Of a stretch of DNA of 64,000 nucleotides, positions 1-12,926 are shown piece by piece. How positions within the stretch are numbered: position 1 is the stretch's first letter; each line of letters opens with the position of its first letter. The position numbers were made by a program, and so were the translations under genes. This DNA is from Streptomyces sp. WMMC500 (GTDB taxonomy: Bacteria > Actinomycetota > Actinomycetes > Streptomycetales > Streptomycetaceae). Below the pieces are notes generated by a model. It was given only the letters and a program-made list of their open reading frames with translations, was not told where the DNA came from and did no database searches. Location of the stretch: assembly GCF_027497195.1 (NCBI RefSeq), contig NZ_CP114905.1, positions 992,001 through 1,056,000 on the forward strand, given 5' to 3'.

Positions 1-31
1 TGCGGGGGCCGCCCCGGGGACGGTGCGGCGC

Positions 32-457
32 CTACCCCTCGCGCTTCTTCTTGTCCCCGGTGCCCCAGCGCACCTTGCTCATGGCCCTCCGCAGCGGAAC
101 CCGCAGGTCCGGCGGCAGCGGCCGGCCGGCCGCGGAGGCGAGGAGGGCTTCGGCCACGTGCCGTAGCGGGATGTTGGCGTGCTGGGACGCGTCCAGCAGC
201 ACCTCCCAGGCCTCGTCCTCGTCCGCCCCGAGCACGGCGATCAGTACGCCGCGTGCCTGGTCGACTACCGGCCGGCTTTCGATGGCCTGCTTGAGCTGCG
301 CGTTCTCCTCGCTCAGCTCGATCAGCCGCCGGGCCACGTGTGCGAGCAGGTCGGAAGAGACCTCCGCCTCGCCGACGGCCGTCTCGATCTCCACGACGAG
401 GTCGTCCGGGTGCGCGGGCACGGCGGAGGAGCGGCTCTGTGGGCGGGGAGGTCGCAT
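32..457 (-). CDS. ANTAR domain protein
   Basis: This 141-aa protein carries a C-terminal ANTAR RNA-binding domain (about residues 55-115, with VVDQARGVLIAVLG and a following three-helix pattern) after a short helical stretch. ANTAR proteins usually act as transcription antitermination regulators that bind paired hairpins in leader RNA, often with a GAF or receiver sensor in the same chain. No sensor domain is visible here, so the input would have to come from a partner. I chose the ATG at 457 because AAGGAGGG lies 5 bases upstream; an in-frame ATG at 490 lacks a ribosome site. The C-terminus is lysine/arginine-rich. It lies 29 bp downstream of the SUKH gene on the same strand and may be cotranscribed. 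Confidence 0.8.
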   Translation of the reverse strand: MRPPRPQSRSSAVPAHPDDLVVEIETAVGEAEVSSDLLAHVARRLIELSEENAQLKQAIESRPVVDQARGVLIAVLGADEDEAWEVLLDASQHANIPLRHVAEALLASAAGRPLPPDLRVPLRRAMSKVRWGTGDKKKREG

Positions 458-486
458 GGAATCCCTCCTTCCCGGGTCCGGCACGT

Positions 487-1755
487 TCATGGCCGTCGTG
501 CAGCCGAGGGCGGTTCGTCGTCCATGATCTCCCAGACCGTCGGGGACCGCTCCTCGGAGCCGGGGCGGTGGGGGTGGACGCCGACGACGGCCAGCGGAGG
601 CAGGCCGTCGCATGCGGACAGTTCCTCCCACTGGTCCCGGGTGACCTCCAGGTACCGCAACTCCGCCAGGTCGGCCACGGTGGCGAGGTCGGCGACGGCT
701 GCCGCCGCGATGTCGAGTGCCCACAGGCGGGGCAGCCCTCGGAGCGGAGCCAGCTCGACGGGGCGCGCGCAGGTGACCGACAGCGCGCGCAGTTCCCGGT
801 TGCGGGCCGGCGCCGTCAGGTCGGCCGATGCCACGTCGAGTTCCAGGTACTCCACCGGACGGTCGCCGACCGGTGTCAGGTCGGGCGAGCCCGTGCTCGT
901 CAGCCGCAGGGAACGTACCTCGGGCAGTACGGCGAGGAAGGCGGAGTCCGTCACGTCGCTCACCCGGACCTCCTGCACGCGCGGCCCGGCCCGCTCGGCC
1001 CGTGCGGGCGTGGGCCGGGAGTCGCCGTACGTGGCGTGCCCGCCCGGCGGGTCCGGAAGGCCCGCTTCGATCCACAGGTTCTTGCCGCTGCGGCGGTGGT
1101 CACCGCGTTCCAGCGCTTCCACCAGCCGGCACAGGAACGTGGTGACGGAGTCGGCGACGTGGACCGGCCCCTCCGTGTAGTCGACGCCCACCTCGATGAC
1201 CTGGCCGGGGCGGCCGCCCGGTCCCGGCTCCATGTCCACGGCCAGCCAGTTGCCGCCCGTGTCGCTGGCGAACCGTATCCACCCGGCACGCAGCGGGGAC
1301 CTCCGGACCGCGTTCGGCGGACAGGCGTCGAAGACGACCTCGCGCCAGGGTTCGACGTCCAGGTCCCGGGCGATGTCCAGCCACTCGTCGTCCTGCTCGC
1401 CCAGTTCGGCGACGGCGAGCCAGGGGTGCCGGTCGAACAGGGCGTTGACGAGGTCACCGTCGCCGTCGGCGATGCCGTACAGGGCGCGCAGGTCCGGGGG
1501 CAGCGGGAAGCCCAGCTTCTCCTCCGCCGCCGCGATGTCCGCCTCGCCCGCCGGCCCGGGGAGCTCCTGCTCGTACCCGAGGATGTCGGCCGTCAGCCGC
1601 CGGTAGCGGTGGAAGAGCCGCACCGCCTCGTCCGGATCGCCGGCGGGATCGGTAGCCTCGGGCGGCCCCTCCTGCTCGTCGCCCCGATCGGGTGGCAGGA
1701 AGTCCTCGTCGATCACGTACAGGATCGGCTGCCGGGGTGGGGAGTGCGTCGCCAT
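487..1755 (-). CDS. SMI1/KNR4 (SUKH) family protein with leucine-rich C-terminus
   Basis: The 422-aa product has a SMI1/KNR4 fold in its N-terminal half: an AAEEKLGFPLPPDLRALYGIAD-type segment near residue 80, a GW-type core and an acidic loop. It is followed by about 150 residues of irregular leucine-rich repeat-like sequence (LRSLRLTST, VEYLELDVA, LRALSVT, LWALDIAA, LRYLEVT). In bacteria SUKH proteins are frequent immunity proteins of polymorphic toxins, and others are stand-alone housekeeping proteins. No toxin gene is adjacent, so immunity is only a possibility. The ATG at 1755 was taken; codons upstream of it give low-complexity Arg/Pro sequence. There is no signal peptide, so it should be cytosolic. 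Confidence 0.75.
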   Translation of the reverse strand: MATHSPPRQPILYVIDEDFLPPDRGDEQEGPPEATDPAGDPDEAVRLFHRYRRLTADILGYEQELPGPAGEADIAAAEEKLGFPLPPDLRALYGIADGDGDLVNALFDRHPWLAVAELGEQDDEWLDIARDLDVEPWREVVFDACPPNAVRRSPLRAGWIRFASDTGGNWLAVDMEPGPGGRPGQVIEVGVDYTEGPVHVADSVTTFLCRLVEALERGDHRRSGKNLWIEAGLPDPPGGHATYGDSRPTPARAERAGPRVQEVRVSDVTDSAFLAVLPEVRSLRLTSTGSPDLTPVGDRPVEYLELDVASADLTAPARNRELRALSVTCARPVELAPLRGLPRLWALDIAAAAVADLATVADLAELRYLEVTRDQWEELSACDGLPPLAVVGVHPHRPGSEERSPTVWEIMDDEPPSAARRP

Positions 1756-1849
1756 GCGGCCGGAACCTAGCACCCGGCACCGACACCGCGGAGCGGGCCG
1801 TCGCGGCGGGCGGCTGCCTTCCGGACGAGGCTGCCGGCCCCGGCCCGCG

Positions 1850-2607
1850 TCAGGGGCGGTCCGGTCGGACGCTCCCGTCGTCGGCGGCCCGGCCGGGGGC
1901 GCTGCCGCCCTCCGGTTCCGCCGCGCCACCGCCGGCGTGGTCTCCCGCGTCCGGCCCGGCGTCTTCACCGCCGTACGTGCCGCCCTGCCGGGCGAGGTCG
2001 TGCACCGACGTCTCCAGGATCCTGACCCGGTCGGCGAGGGCCGGCCCGGTGAGGTCCGTCCCCTCCCGCAGCGACGACTCGACCTCCGCCAACTGCCGCC
2101 CGATGTCGCTCAGCCGTTCCCGGAACCCCGCGTCGCCCCTCTGGTCGGTGAGCAGCAGGCGCTGCAACTGCTCCGCCTGCACGGCGAGTTGCCGGTTCTT
2201 GCGGTGCAGCTCCAGGAAGACGTTGACCTTGGTGCGCAGTATCCAGGGTTCGACCGGCTTGGACAGGAAGTCGGCGGCGCCCACCGCGTAGCCGCGGTAG
2301 GCGTAGTCGGGGTCGATGCCGTGGCCGGTGAGCAGGATGATCGGGACGTCCTTGGTCTGGTCGAGCCGCTTGATGTTCGCGGCGGTCTCGAAGCCGTCCA
2401 TTCCCGGCATCATGATGTCCAGCAGGACGACGGCGAACTGCTGCCGCAGCATGGCCTTCAGCGCCTCCTCACCGGAGTGGGCGAAGACCACGCGCTGGCC
2501 GAGCGGGCCGAGGACCGCCGCCAGCGCGACCAGGTTCTCCTCCATGTCGTCGACGATGAGGATGCCGGCCGGGTCCGGGGCGTGGGGCGTCGACGTGGTC
2601 GGGGCCG

Positions 2608-2611
<4 letters not shown>
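1850..2611 (-). CDS. Response regulator, receiver plus coiled coil
   Basis: This 253-aa protein starts with a CheY-like receiver: ILIVDDMEEN gives the acidic pocket, VVLLDIMMPGMDG holds the phospho-acceptor Asp at residue 65, and LSKPVEPW supplies the conserved Lys-Pro. After residue 140 comes a coiled coil (LELHRKNRQLAVQAEQLQRLL) and a Gly/Pro/Asp-rich tail without a DNA-binding domain. Its ATG overlaps the TGA of the hybrid kinase upstream in an ATGA junction, so translation is coupled and the kinase is the likely phosphodonor. With no output domain it probably works by protein contact or as a phosphorelay intermediate. Confidence 0.88.
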
Positions 2612-6978
<4,367 letters not shown>

Positions 6979-6989
6979 CTCTCACCTCG

Positions 6990-7031
6990 GAGGGTTTTGT
7001 CCATTATATTAGATTTGTCATGGTTGGATTC
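6990..7031. promoter_or_regulatory. AT-rich divergent promoter region
   Basis: A short AT-rich island sits between the hybrid kinase and the divergent PP2C gene, in strong contrast to the surrounding sequence. On the minus strand 7003-7008 reads TATAAT, a perfect -10 hexamer about 25 bp before the kinase GTG. No good -35 is visible. On the plus strand TATATT or TTAGAT could serve the PP2C gene, leaving a leader of about 80 nt. Confidence 0.5.
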
Positions 7032-7091
7032 TTGAGGTGACCAGGGCCCCTCCCCCCAGGGCACCGGCGGTCACCCAGGCAGGAGCCATTC

Positions 7092-8912
7092 GTGGAGGCC
7101 GTCTCTTCGGGCAGCCCCGGCGGGCAGGACGGGTCCGGTACGCGCACGGCGCTCCCGGCCGGCCGGCAGGCGCCGGCCCGGGCGCGCGCGTTCGTGCGAG
7201 CCGTGATCACCGAGCGGGCACTGGCGACCTCCTCGCCGGGCCCGGAGACCGAGCAGTTGGCGGACGACGCCGCGCTGCTCGCCGGTGAGCTGGTCACCAA
7301 CGCGCTGATCCACGCCGGCACCCCGATGGAGCTGGTCTGCCAGGTGGAGACGGACCCGGGTGCGGACAAGGCGCTGACCGGCGCCCGGATCGAGGTGTAC
7401 GACCGGCAGCCGGCCGCCACCGTGCCGGGCGCGGCGGACGGTGCGGGCAGCGGCCGCGGGCTGGGGCTCCAGATCGTGTCGACCCTCGCCGACTCCTGGG
7501 GGATCATCTACCGGCACACCGAGAAGGCGGTGTGGTGCCGTCTGCCCCTCCCCGCCCCGGGCGAGACGCAGGTGCCGGTCGGCCCGCTCAACCCGGTGCT
7601 CTACCGGCAACTGGAGGCCACGGAGCTGGCCCATCCGCCCGCACGTACCGAGTACCGCGGCCAGGCCGGCGCGGGGGGCCGCGCCGGGACGCTCCTCGCC
7701 GAGGCGAGTGAACTGCTGGCCGGACAGCTCGACGAGAACATGGTCGCCGCCCTGGCCACCCAGCTCATGGTGCCCCGGCTCGCGGACTGGTGCGCCGTCT
7801 GGCTGCTCACGGAGGACGGCCAGATGCGCCTGACCAGCGTGTGGCACGAGGACGAGGAACGCATCGGCCCGCTCCGCGGCGATCTCGAGAACGAGGCGCC
7901 GCCGCAGAAGCTGTGGACCACGGGCACCCCCTGGCCGTGGCCGGAGAGCGCCGGGACGGATGACGGCGGCTCGGCGCTCGCGTTCTCCCTGGTCTCCGGC
8001 GGGACGTACCGGGGCACGCTGCTGATCGGCCTGGCCGGCCCGCCCGAGATCACCGACTCCATGGCCCACGTCGTGGAGGACGTCTCCCGCCAGGTCGCCC
8101 AGGCGCTCGTCACCGCCCGCCAGTACACCCGCCAGAAGAGCATCAGCCGGGCCCTCCAGCGCCGGCAGCTCCCGGCCACGCTGGGCAGGCTGCCCGGCAT
8201 GGAGTCCGCGATCGTCTACGAGCCCCACGCCAGCGGGCAGACCGTCGGGGGCGACTTCTACGACCTCTTCCCCACCGGCGACGGCCGGTGGTGCTTCCTC
8301 CTGGGCGACGTGCAGGGCAAGGACGCCGAGGCGATGTCGGTGACCGGCCTGACCCGCCACCTGGTGCGGCTGCTCGCCCGCGAGGGCCACGGCGTGGAGT
8401 CCGTGCTGCGCTGGCTGAACGCGATGCTGGCGGAGGACGCCGCGGAAGCGGTGAACGCCGGCGGGGAGGGGGCGCAGCCCCGCTTCCTCAGCATGGTCTA
8501 CGGGGAGCTGACCCCCGACCCGGGCGCGGGCGGCGCCCAGTGCCGCCTCGCCAGCGCCGGCCACCCCCTGCCGCTGCGGATGAGCGCCGAGGGGGAGGTG
8601 GGCTCGGTGGTCCGCTCCCAACTGCTGCTCGGCATCGACGAGGACGCCGAGTTCAGCGCCGACACCTTCCGGCTCGCCCCCGGCGAAACCCTGCTGTGCG
8701 TCACGGACGGCGTCACCGAGCGCCGTGACGGTCAGCGCCTCCTCGACGACGAGAACGGCCTCGCCGGCATCCTGCGCGAGTGCGCGGGCATGGGCGCGAT
8801 GGCCGTGGCCGAACGGATCCGCCAGGCCACCCACGACTTCAGCCCCGAGCCCGTGGAGGACGACCTCGCCGTGGTGGTCCTCCACGCGGAGGCGCGACGG
8901 CCGTACAGGTGA
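7092..8912 (+). CDS. RsbW-like ATPase / GAF / SpoIIE-type PP2C phosphatase
   Basis: The 606-aa protein fuses three parts of a partner-switching module. An N-terminal HATPase_c_2 domain (residues 25-155; GELVTNALIHAG and GRGLGLQIV) resembles anti-sigma factor kinases. A GAF-like sensor follows (about 195-350). A SpoIIE-type PP2C phosphatase (about 375-600) keeps its metal motifs GGDFYD, GDVQGKD, TDGVTE and DDLAVVV. Such proteins can phosphorylate and dephosphorylate anti-anti-sigma factors in one chain. The GTG start has AGGAG six bases upstream. It is divergent from the multi-HAMP kinase and probably part of the same sensing system; no sigma factor or STAS protein is encoded nearby. Confidence 0.9.
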   Translation: MEAVSSGSPGGQDGSGTRTALPAGRQAPARARAFVRAVITERALATSSPGPETEQLADDAALLAGELVTNALIHAGTPMELVCQVETDPGADKALTGARIEVYDRQPAATVPGAADGAGSGRGLGLQIVSTLADSWGIIYRHTEKAVWCRLPLPAPGETQVPVGPLNPVLYRQLEATELAHPPARTEYRGQAGAGGRAGTLLAEASELLAGQLDENMVAALATQLMVPRLADWCAVWLLTEDGQMRLTSVWHEDEERIGPLRGDLENEAPPQKLWTTGTPWPWPESAGTDDGGSALAFSLVSGGTYRGTLLIGLAGPPEITDSMAHVVEDVSRQVAQALVTARQYTRQKSISRALQRRQLPATLGRLPGMESAIVYEPHASGQTVGGDFYDLFPTGDGRWCFLLGDVQGKDAEAMSVTGLTRHLVRLLAREGHGVESVLRWLNAMLAEDAAEAVNAGGEGAQPRFLSMVYGELTPDPGAGGAQCRLASAGHPLPLRMSAEGEVGSVVRSQLLLGIDEDAEFSADTFRLAPGETLLCVTDGVTERRDGQRLLDDENGLAGILRECAGMGAMAVAERIRQATHDFSPEPVEDDLAVVVLHAEARRPYR

Positions 8913-9040
8913 GGTTGCCGCCCGGGCTGTGTCGACGAGCCTCTATGTTGGCGGACTTCGATCCACCGGCTGGACCACCTGGGAGTCGAGGTGACCTCCA
9001 CGAGGAGGCCCGGCAGGCCACGGCCCGGCTGGACCGGGCC

Positions 9041-9849
9041 TCAGCGGAGCGTGATGACGTTGCCCGTCAGGAGCGCGGCGTCGTCGGAGGTGAGAAACAC
9101 GATGGTCTTGGCGACGTCGGACGGCGCCGCGACGTGGAAGTGCGTGCCGCTCGCCGCGACGAACCGGCGCACCTCGTCCGTGATCCACCCGGTGTCGGTC
9201 ACCGGCGGGTGCACGACGTTCGCGGTGATGCCGACATCGGCCAGCTCCGCGGCGGCGGACAGGGTGTAGTCGGCCTGCGCGGCCTTGGCGGCTCCGTACG
9301 AGACCTCACCGGGAAAGCCGAGGTCCCCGCCCGAGGTCAGGCCGACGATGCGCCCCCACGTCGCCCCACGGGCGAGGTGCCGCCGGGCCAGCTCACCGAT
9401 CAGCAGCGCCGGGGCCATCGCGTCGACGGCGAACTGCCGGGACCACGTCTCGGCGGTCACCGCGCGCAGCGGCCGGCCGAACCGGTCGGCCGGCCGGGGC
9501 GTGAAGGAGTCCTGGATCCAGCCGGACGCGTTGTTGATCAGGATGTCGACCGCGCCCAGCCGCTGCTCGGCCGCGTCGAAGATGGCCGCGGGAGCCGCCG
9601 GGTCCCTCAGGTCCGCCTCCAGCGCCTCGGCCCGCCCTCCTGCCCCGCGGATCTCTCCTCCGCGACCTCCTCCCCGCCGGCGGCCCGGGCACGCCGGTAG
9701 TCGTCCGTCGCCTCCTCCTCGGCTTCGCGCAGGTAGGTGCAGAGCACACCCACGCCGCGGGCGGAAAGAGCCCGTGCCACCGCCGCCCCGATTCCGTGAT
9801 TGGCACCGGTCACGACGGCGACGTGATCCGTACCGGACGTCTTCGGCAT
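9041..9849 (-). pseudogene. Frameshifted SDR-family oxidoreductase
   Basis: Two reading frames together make one short-chain dehydrogenase of about 270 aa. Frame one starts at the ATG at 9849 and gives the NAD(P)-binding start VAVVTGANHGIGAAVARAL. Near 9652-9660 the homology jumps to the second frame, which continues EALEADLRDP, DILINNASGW, the Ser/Tyr/Lys catalytic region (VGLTSGG, SYGAAKAA) and a normal C-terminus. Restoring one base in the GAGGAGAGATC run would join the frames as GGEEVAEEEIRGAGG. Either the gene is broken or the base is a sequencing error. It resembles 3-oxoacyl-ACP reductase-like SDRs; the substrate is unknown. Confidence 0.82.
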
Positions 9850-9985
9850 GACGAAGTTGTAGCAGACCGAGAACACACCCCGACACCGGTTGACGTGCGA
9901 CGTTCGCCGTCTCTCCACAGACCGCGCGGGGTGTCCGCGATCCGGCTGAGCCAGTGGGCGCCGGCGGGGCGATCCGGGGGGATGT

Positions 9986-11308
9986 TCAGCGGTCGGCCGG
10001 GTGGACGTCGACCCCGTTCCCCGCGGCGACCAGCCCCGCGTAGCCGTTGACCTGCTGCGGTGCGATGCCGGGCGCCTTCCCGAGGACCTCGCCGGTGCGG
10101 GCGTCCCGCACCGCCAGCCCCTCCCCCGTCTTCAGGTACAGGCGGTCCTCGTACGAGGCGGAGACCTCGCCCTCCCACTCCTCGGACGGGAGCTGCCACA
10201 GGACCTTTCCGCCGGCGGTGTCCAGACCGATCGCGCCGCCCCGCTCCTCGCCCCCCTTGTCGCTCCCGTCGTCCCCGTCGCTCTCGTCGCTCGCGGCGAG
10301 CACCACCGTCGTGCCGCCCTCGCCCTCCCAGCACGACATTCCGCTGACCAGGCCGTCGTCCCGGGTGTGGGTGACCTCGCCGCTGCCCACCTCGACGAGG
10401 CGCGGGCCCTTCTCGTCCTCGAAGTCCTCGAACGCCAGCCAGGGGCCGCAGGGCGCGATCGAGGCGTACTTGGAGCTGTCCTCGCTCCACGTGGGCTCGC
10501 CGTCGGCCAGCATCGCCCCCAGCACGCGTATCCCGCCGCCGTCACGGAACGACATGCCCGCGAGTTCGTCGCCGGACCCCGCCATGGCCAGGAAGTCCTC
10601 CCGCTCCCAGACGAGCTTCGGCTCGTCGAGATCGACGCCCAGGGAGCCCAGGATGCGATCGTCCTTCGCCACCTGGACGACGGCCTTGCCGTCATGGGCG
10701 TGGAGCACGGGCGCGGAGAGCTTCGCGGCGCTCTCGTCCGCCAGGACCTCCGGCTCGACGAGCAGTCTCCACAACCGCTCGCCCGTCTCCGCGTTCGCCG
10801 CCAGGATCTCCACCGCGAGGTCCTGCCGCTGTCCCCTGACGGGTACGGCGGCCACCACCGCCTGGGTGCCGCCTATCCGGGCGAGCAGCGGCCGGGGGAG
10901 CCGGCGCTGGGCGCCCTGCTGCTCCAGCTCCGCGGCCTCGTCCTCATCCGGTCGCCCCAAGGGGTCCTGCCACGCCTCGTGCAGCGGCCGCCGCTCGGGC
11001 TTCAGGCGGGTGACGTCCTTCCCCGTGGCCAGGTCCACCATGGTCAGGCCCGTCTCGTCCGCGACCCAGGCGTTCTGCCGGTGCAGGGCGACCGGCGGGT
11101 GCCGCACCGGCCCGGTCTCGATGGAGAAGGCGGCGTCGGTCGCGAACGCCGTCGCGGCGGGCGGCTCTTCGGACGCCGCCGGGGCCTCGGAGGGCTGCCG
11201 GGACGTGCGGCGTTCGTCGCCGTCCCCGTCACCACCGCATGCCGCCGCGAGGGCCAGCAGCGCGGCGACGGCCAGGGCACGGGAGGACATGTTCGTACGT
11301 GTGCTCAT
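9986..11308 (-). CDS. PQQ-type beta-propeller lipoprotein
   Basis: This 440-aa protein begins with a lipoprotein signal (ALAVAALLALAAACGG, Cys after the lipobox) and continues as an acidic beta-propeller with repeated blade motifs such as ETGERLWRLL, AGGKVLWQL and DARTGEVLG, typical of PQQ-like repeats. It should be anchored on the outer face of the membrane. Similar Streptomyces proteins are annotated only as PQQ-binding-like proteins with no known substrate. I took the ATG at 11308; a GTG at 11332 is in frame and would add eight residues. No partner gene is adjacent: downstream is the broken SDR and upstream a 450-bp gap. Confidence 0.8.
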   Translation of the reverse strand: MSTRTNMSSRALAVAALLALAAACGGDGDGDERRTSRQPSEAPAASEEPPAATAFATDAAFSIETGPVRHPPVALHRQNAWVADETGLTMVDLATGKDVTRLKPERRPLHEAWQDPLGRPDEDEAAELEQQGAQRRLPRPLLARIGGTQAVVAAVPVRGQRQDLAVEILAANAETGERLWRLLVEPEVLADESAAKLSAPVLHAHDGKAVVQVAKDDRILGSLGVDLDEPKLVWEREDFLAMAGSGDELAGMSFRDGGGIRVLGAMLADGEPTWSEDSSKYASIAPCGPWLAFEDFEDEKGPRLVEVGSGEVTHTRDDGLVSGMSCWEGEGGTTVVLAASDESDGDDGSDKGGEERGGAIGLDTAGGKVLWQLPSEEWEGEVSASYEDRLYLKTGEGLAVRDARTGEVLGKAPGIAPQQVNGYAGLVAAGNGVDVHPADR

Positions 11309-11757
11309 GCGGGTGTCCGTCTCTGTCGTCACGCGCTCGTGGCATGCCGCGACGCCGAGAGGGACGGACTGGCCATGCCGAGCGCGGCCAGCCTAGGGAG
11401 CGTTCCTGAGCAGAACCTTGATGATTTCTGTCGTCGCCGGTGAAGCTCACGCACCGCGGCGCGGAAGACGCCCAGCGCGCACGGTCTGCTGTCGACCCCG
11501 GCGCCGCCTACGGGGGCAGGAGGGCGCCGGGGCCGACGTCGGTGGAGCGGAGTCGGGCTCCGCTATGGGGTGGTCAGGCGGTAGGCGGCGGTCGTTCCGG
11601 CGCGGTGCCCCGTGCCGACGGTCTCCGACTCACCGTCGCCTTCGAGATTGTGCGCATCGCTCTCCTGATCTCCGCCTGCTGTCGATATGGGTACGCTAAC
11701 GGCGGCTTCTGTACGAAACCTTGACGAATTCAGGCGAGCGCTCGGTGGCGGATGCCG
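11309..11757. other. Intergenic stretch with imperfect direct repeats and a hairpin
   Basis: This 449-bp gap lies between the lipoprotein gene and the decayed SARP gene. It contains two imperfect direct copies of AACCTTGAYGAWTTC (11414-11428 and 11717-11731), a small hairpin GCGGAG-N5-CTCCGC at 11547-11563, and one very short ORF with a good ribosome site (listed separately). Nothing resembling a transposase or a conserved protein was seen. Confidence 0.5.
11574..11657 (-). CDS. Possible 27-aa leader-type ORF
   Basis: A 27-codon ORF (MRTISKATVSRRPSARGTAP and on) begins at an ATG with AGGAGAG 3-4 bases upstream, the best ribosome site in the gap. It is followed by the hairpin at 11547-11563 and lies about 270 bp upstream of the lipoprotein start. 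The basic, Ser/Arg/Pro-rich sequence matches no family I know. It could be a leader peptide or chance; the case rests on the ribosome site alone. Confidence 0.2.
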   Translation of the reverse strand: MRTISKATVSRRPSARGTAPERPPPTA

Positions 11758-12922
11758 TCAGGTTTCGTCCTTCCGACGGTGCGGCGATGTTCCGGTCTTC
11801 ACGACACCGTGCCGGCCGGACCCAGGCGAACCCGACCGGAGGAGCGTGCTCCGCGCCTCGTCGGGGCTCAACGGCGGGAGGATGATCTGGTCGGCACCGG
11901 TGGTGGCCACGAGATGGGGCATCTGCCGACGGCTGGTGACCACGGTCGCGCAGCCCGGAGTACCGGGCAGGAGCGGCATCACCTGGTCGGAGTCGCGGGC
12001 GTTGTCCAGCACCACGAGGAACCGCCGTCCGGCCAGGAGGCTGCGGAACAGCGCCGTGCGGGCGTCGGTGCTCTCCGGCATCTGCTCGTCGGTGATCCCG
12101 AGCGCCCGCAGGAAGCCGCGCAGCGCGTCGGCCGGCCCGGTCGGAGAGTCCGCGGCGGCGAAGCCACGCAGGTTGACGTGCAACTGGCCGTCCGGGAACG
12201 CGTCGGCCACCCGGTGTGCCCAGTGCACCGCCAGGGCGGTCTTTCCCGCGCCGGCGGCGCCGGCGAGGACGCAGACCACCGCCTGGTGCGGCCGTCGGGC
12301 GGCCGCCCGCGTCACCCGCCCCATCCGGTCCAGGCGGTCCAGACGCTCCAGTTCGGCCTCGCTGCCGACGAACCCCGCGGTGTCGGGCGGGAGTTGCGCC
12401 GGGCGCACCGGTCGCCCGGCGTCGGGTGAGCCCTCCCACGAGGAGGTGCGGATCGTGAGACGGGGCTCTCCGGCCTGCTCCCGCCGGTCTCCCGGGTCCG
12501 GGCCCAGGTCCAGGGCGGGGTCCCGGCGCAGCACCTGCTCGTGCAGCCGGCGCAGCCCGGGGCCGGGCTCCTCGCCGATCCTCCGGACGAGCACGTCCCG
12601 TGTCCTGGCGCACGTCGTCGCCGGCGACGGCCAGCACGTACCCGCCGTTGTCACGGCGGATCTCCGGCGCCGGAGTGCTGCCCTCCTCGGCCCACCGCAG
12701 CGTCCGGCGCAGCCGCGAGACGTAGGTGTAGACGACGTCGCGCATGTCCCTGGCCGGCTCGTCGCGCCAGACGCGCGCGATCAGCGTCTCCACCGGCACC
12801 AGCCGGCCCGGCGACATCGCCAGCACGGCCATCACGCACCGCTGCTGTGGCGGCCCGAGCGGGTACGGCCGGTCGTCGGAGCCGCGCAGTTCGACGGGCC
12901 CCAGCAGCCGCAGGTCGGTCAT
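11758..12922 (-). pseudogene. Decayed SARP/AfsR-type regulator
   Basis: The start (ATG 12922) encodes an OmpR-like DNA-binding domain nearly matching that of the intact regulator at 18544-21420 (LRLLGPVELRG, PLGPPQQRCVMAVLAMSPGR). Near 12610 the sequence jumps from the end of this domain straight to the last helix of the transcriptional-activator domain, in another frame: about 118 residues of the relative are missing. The second frame then gives a near-complete NB-ARC start with P-loop GAAGAGKTALAVHW and LVVLDNARDSDQ, and homology stops near 11840, before the rest of NB-ARC and all TPRs. Deletion, frameshift and truncation together make a functional product very unlikely. Confidence 0.88.
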
Positions 12923-12926
12923 CCGG

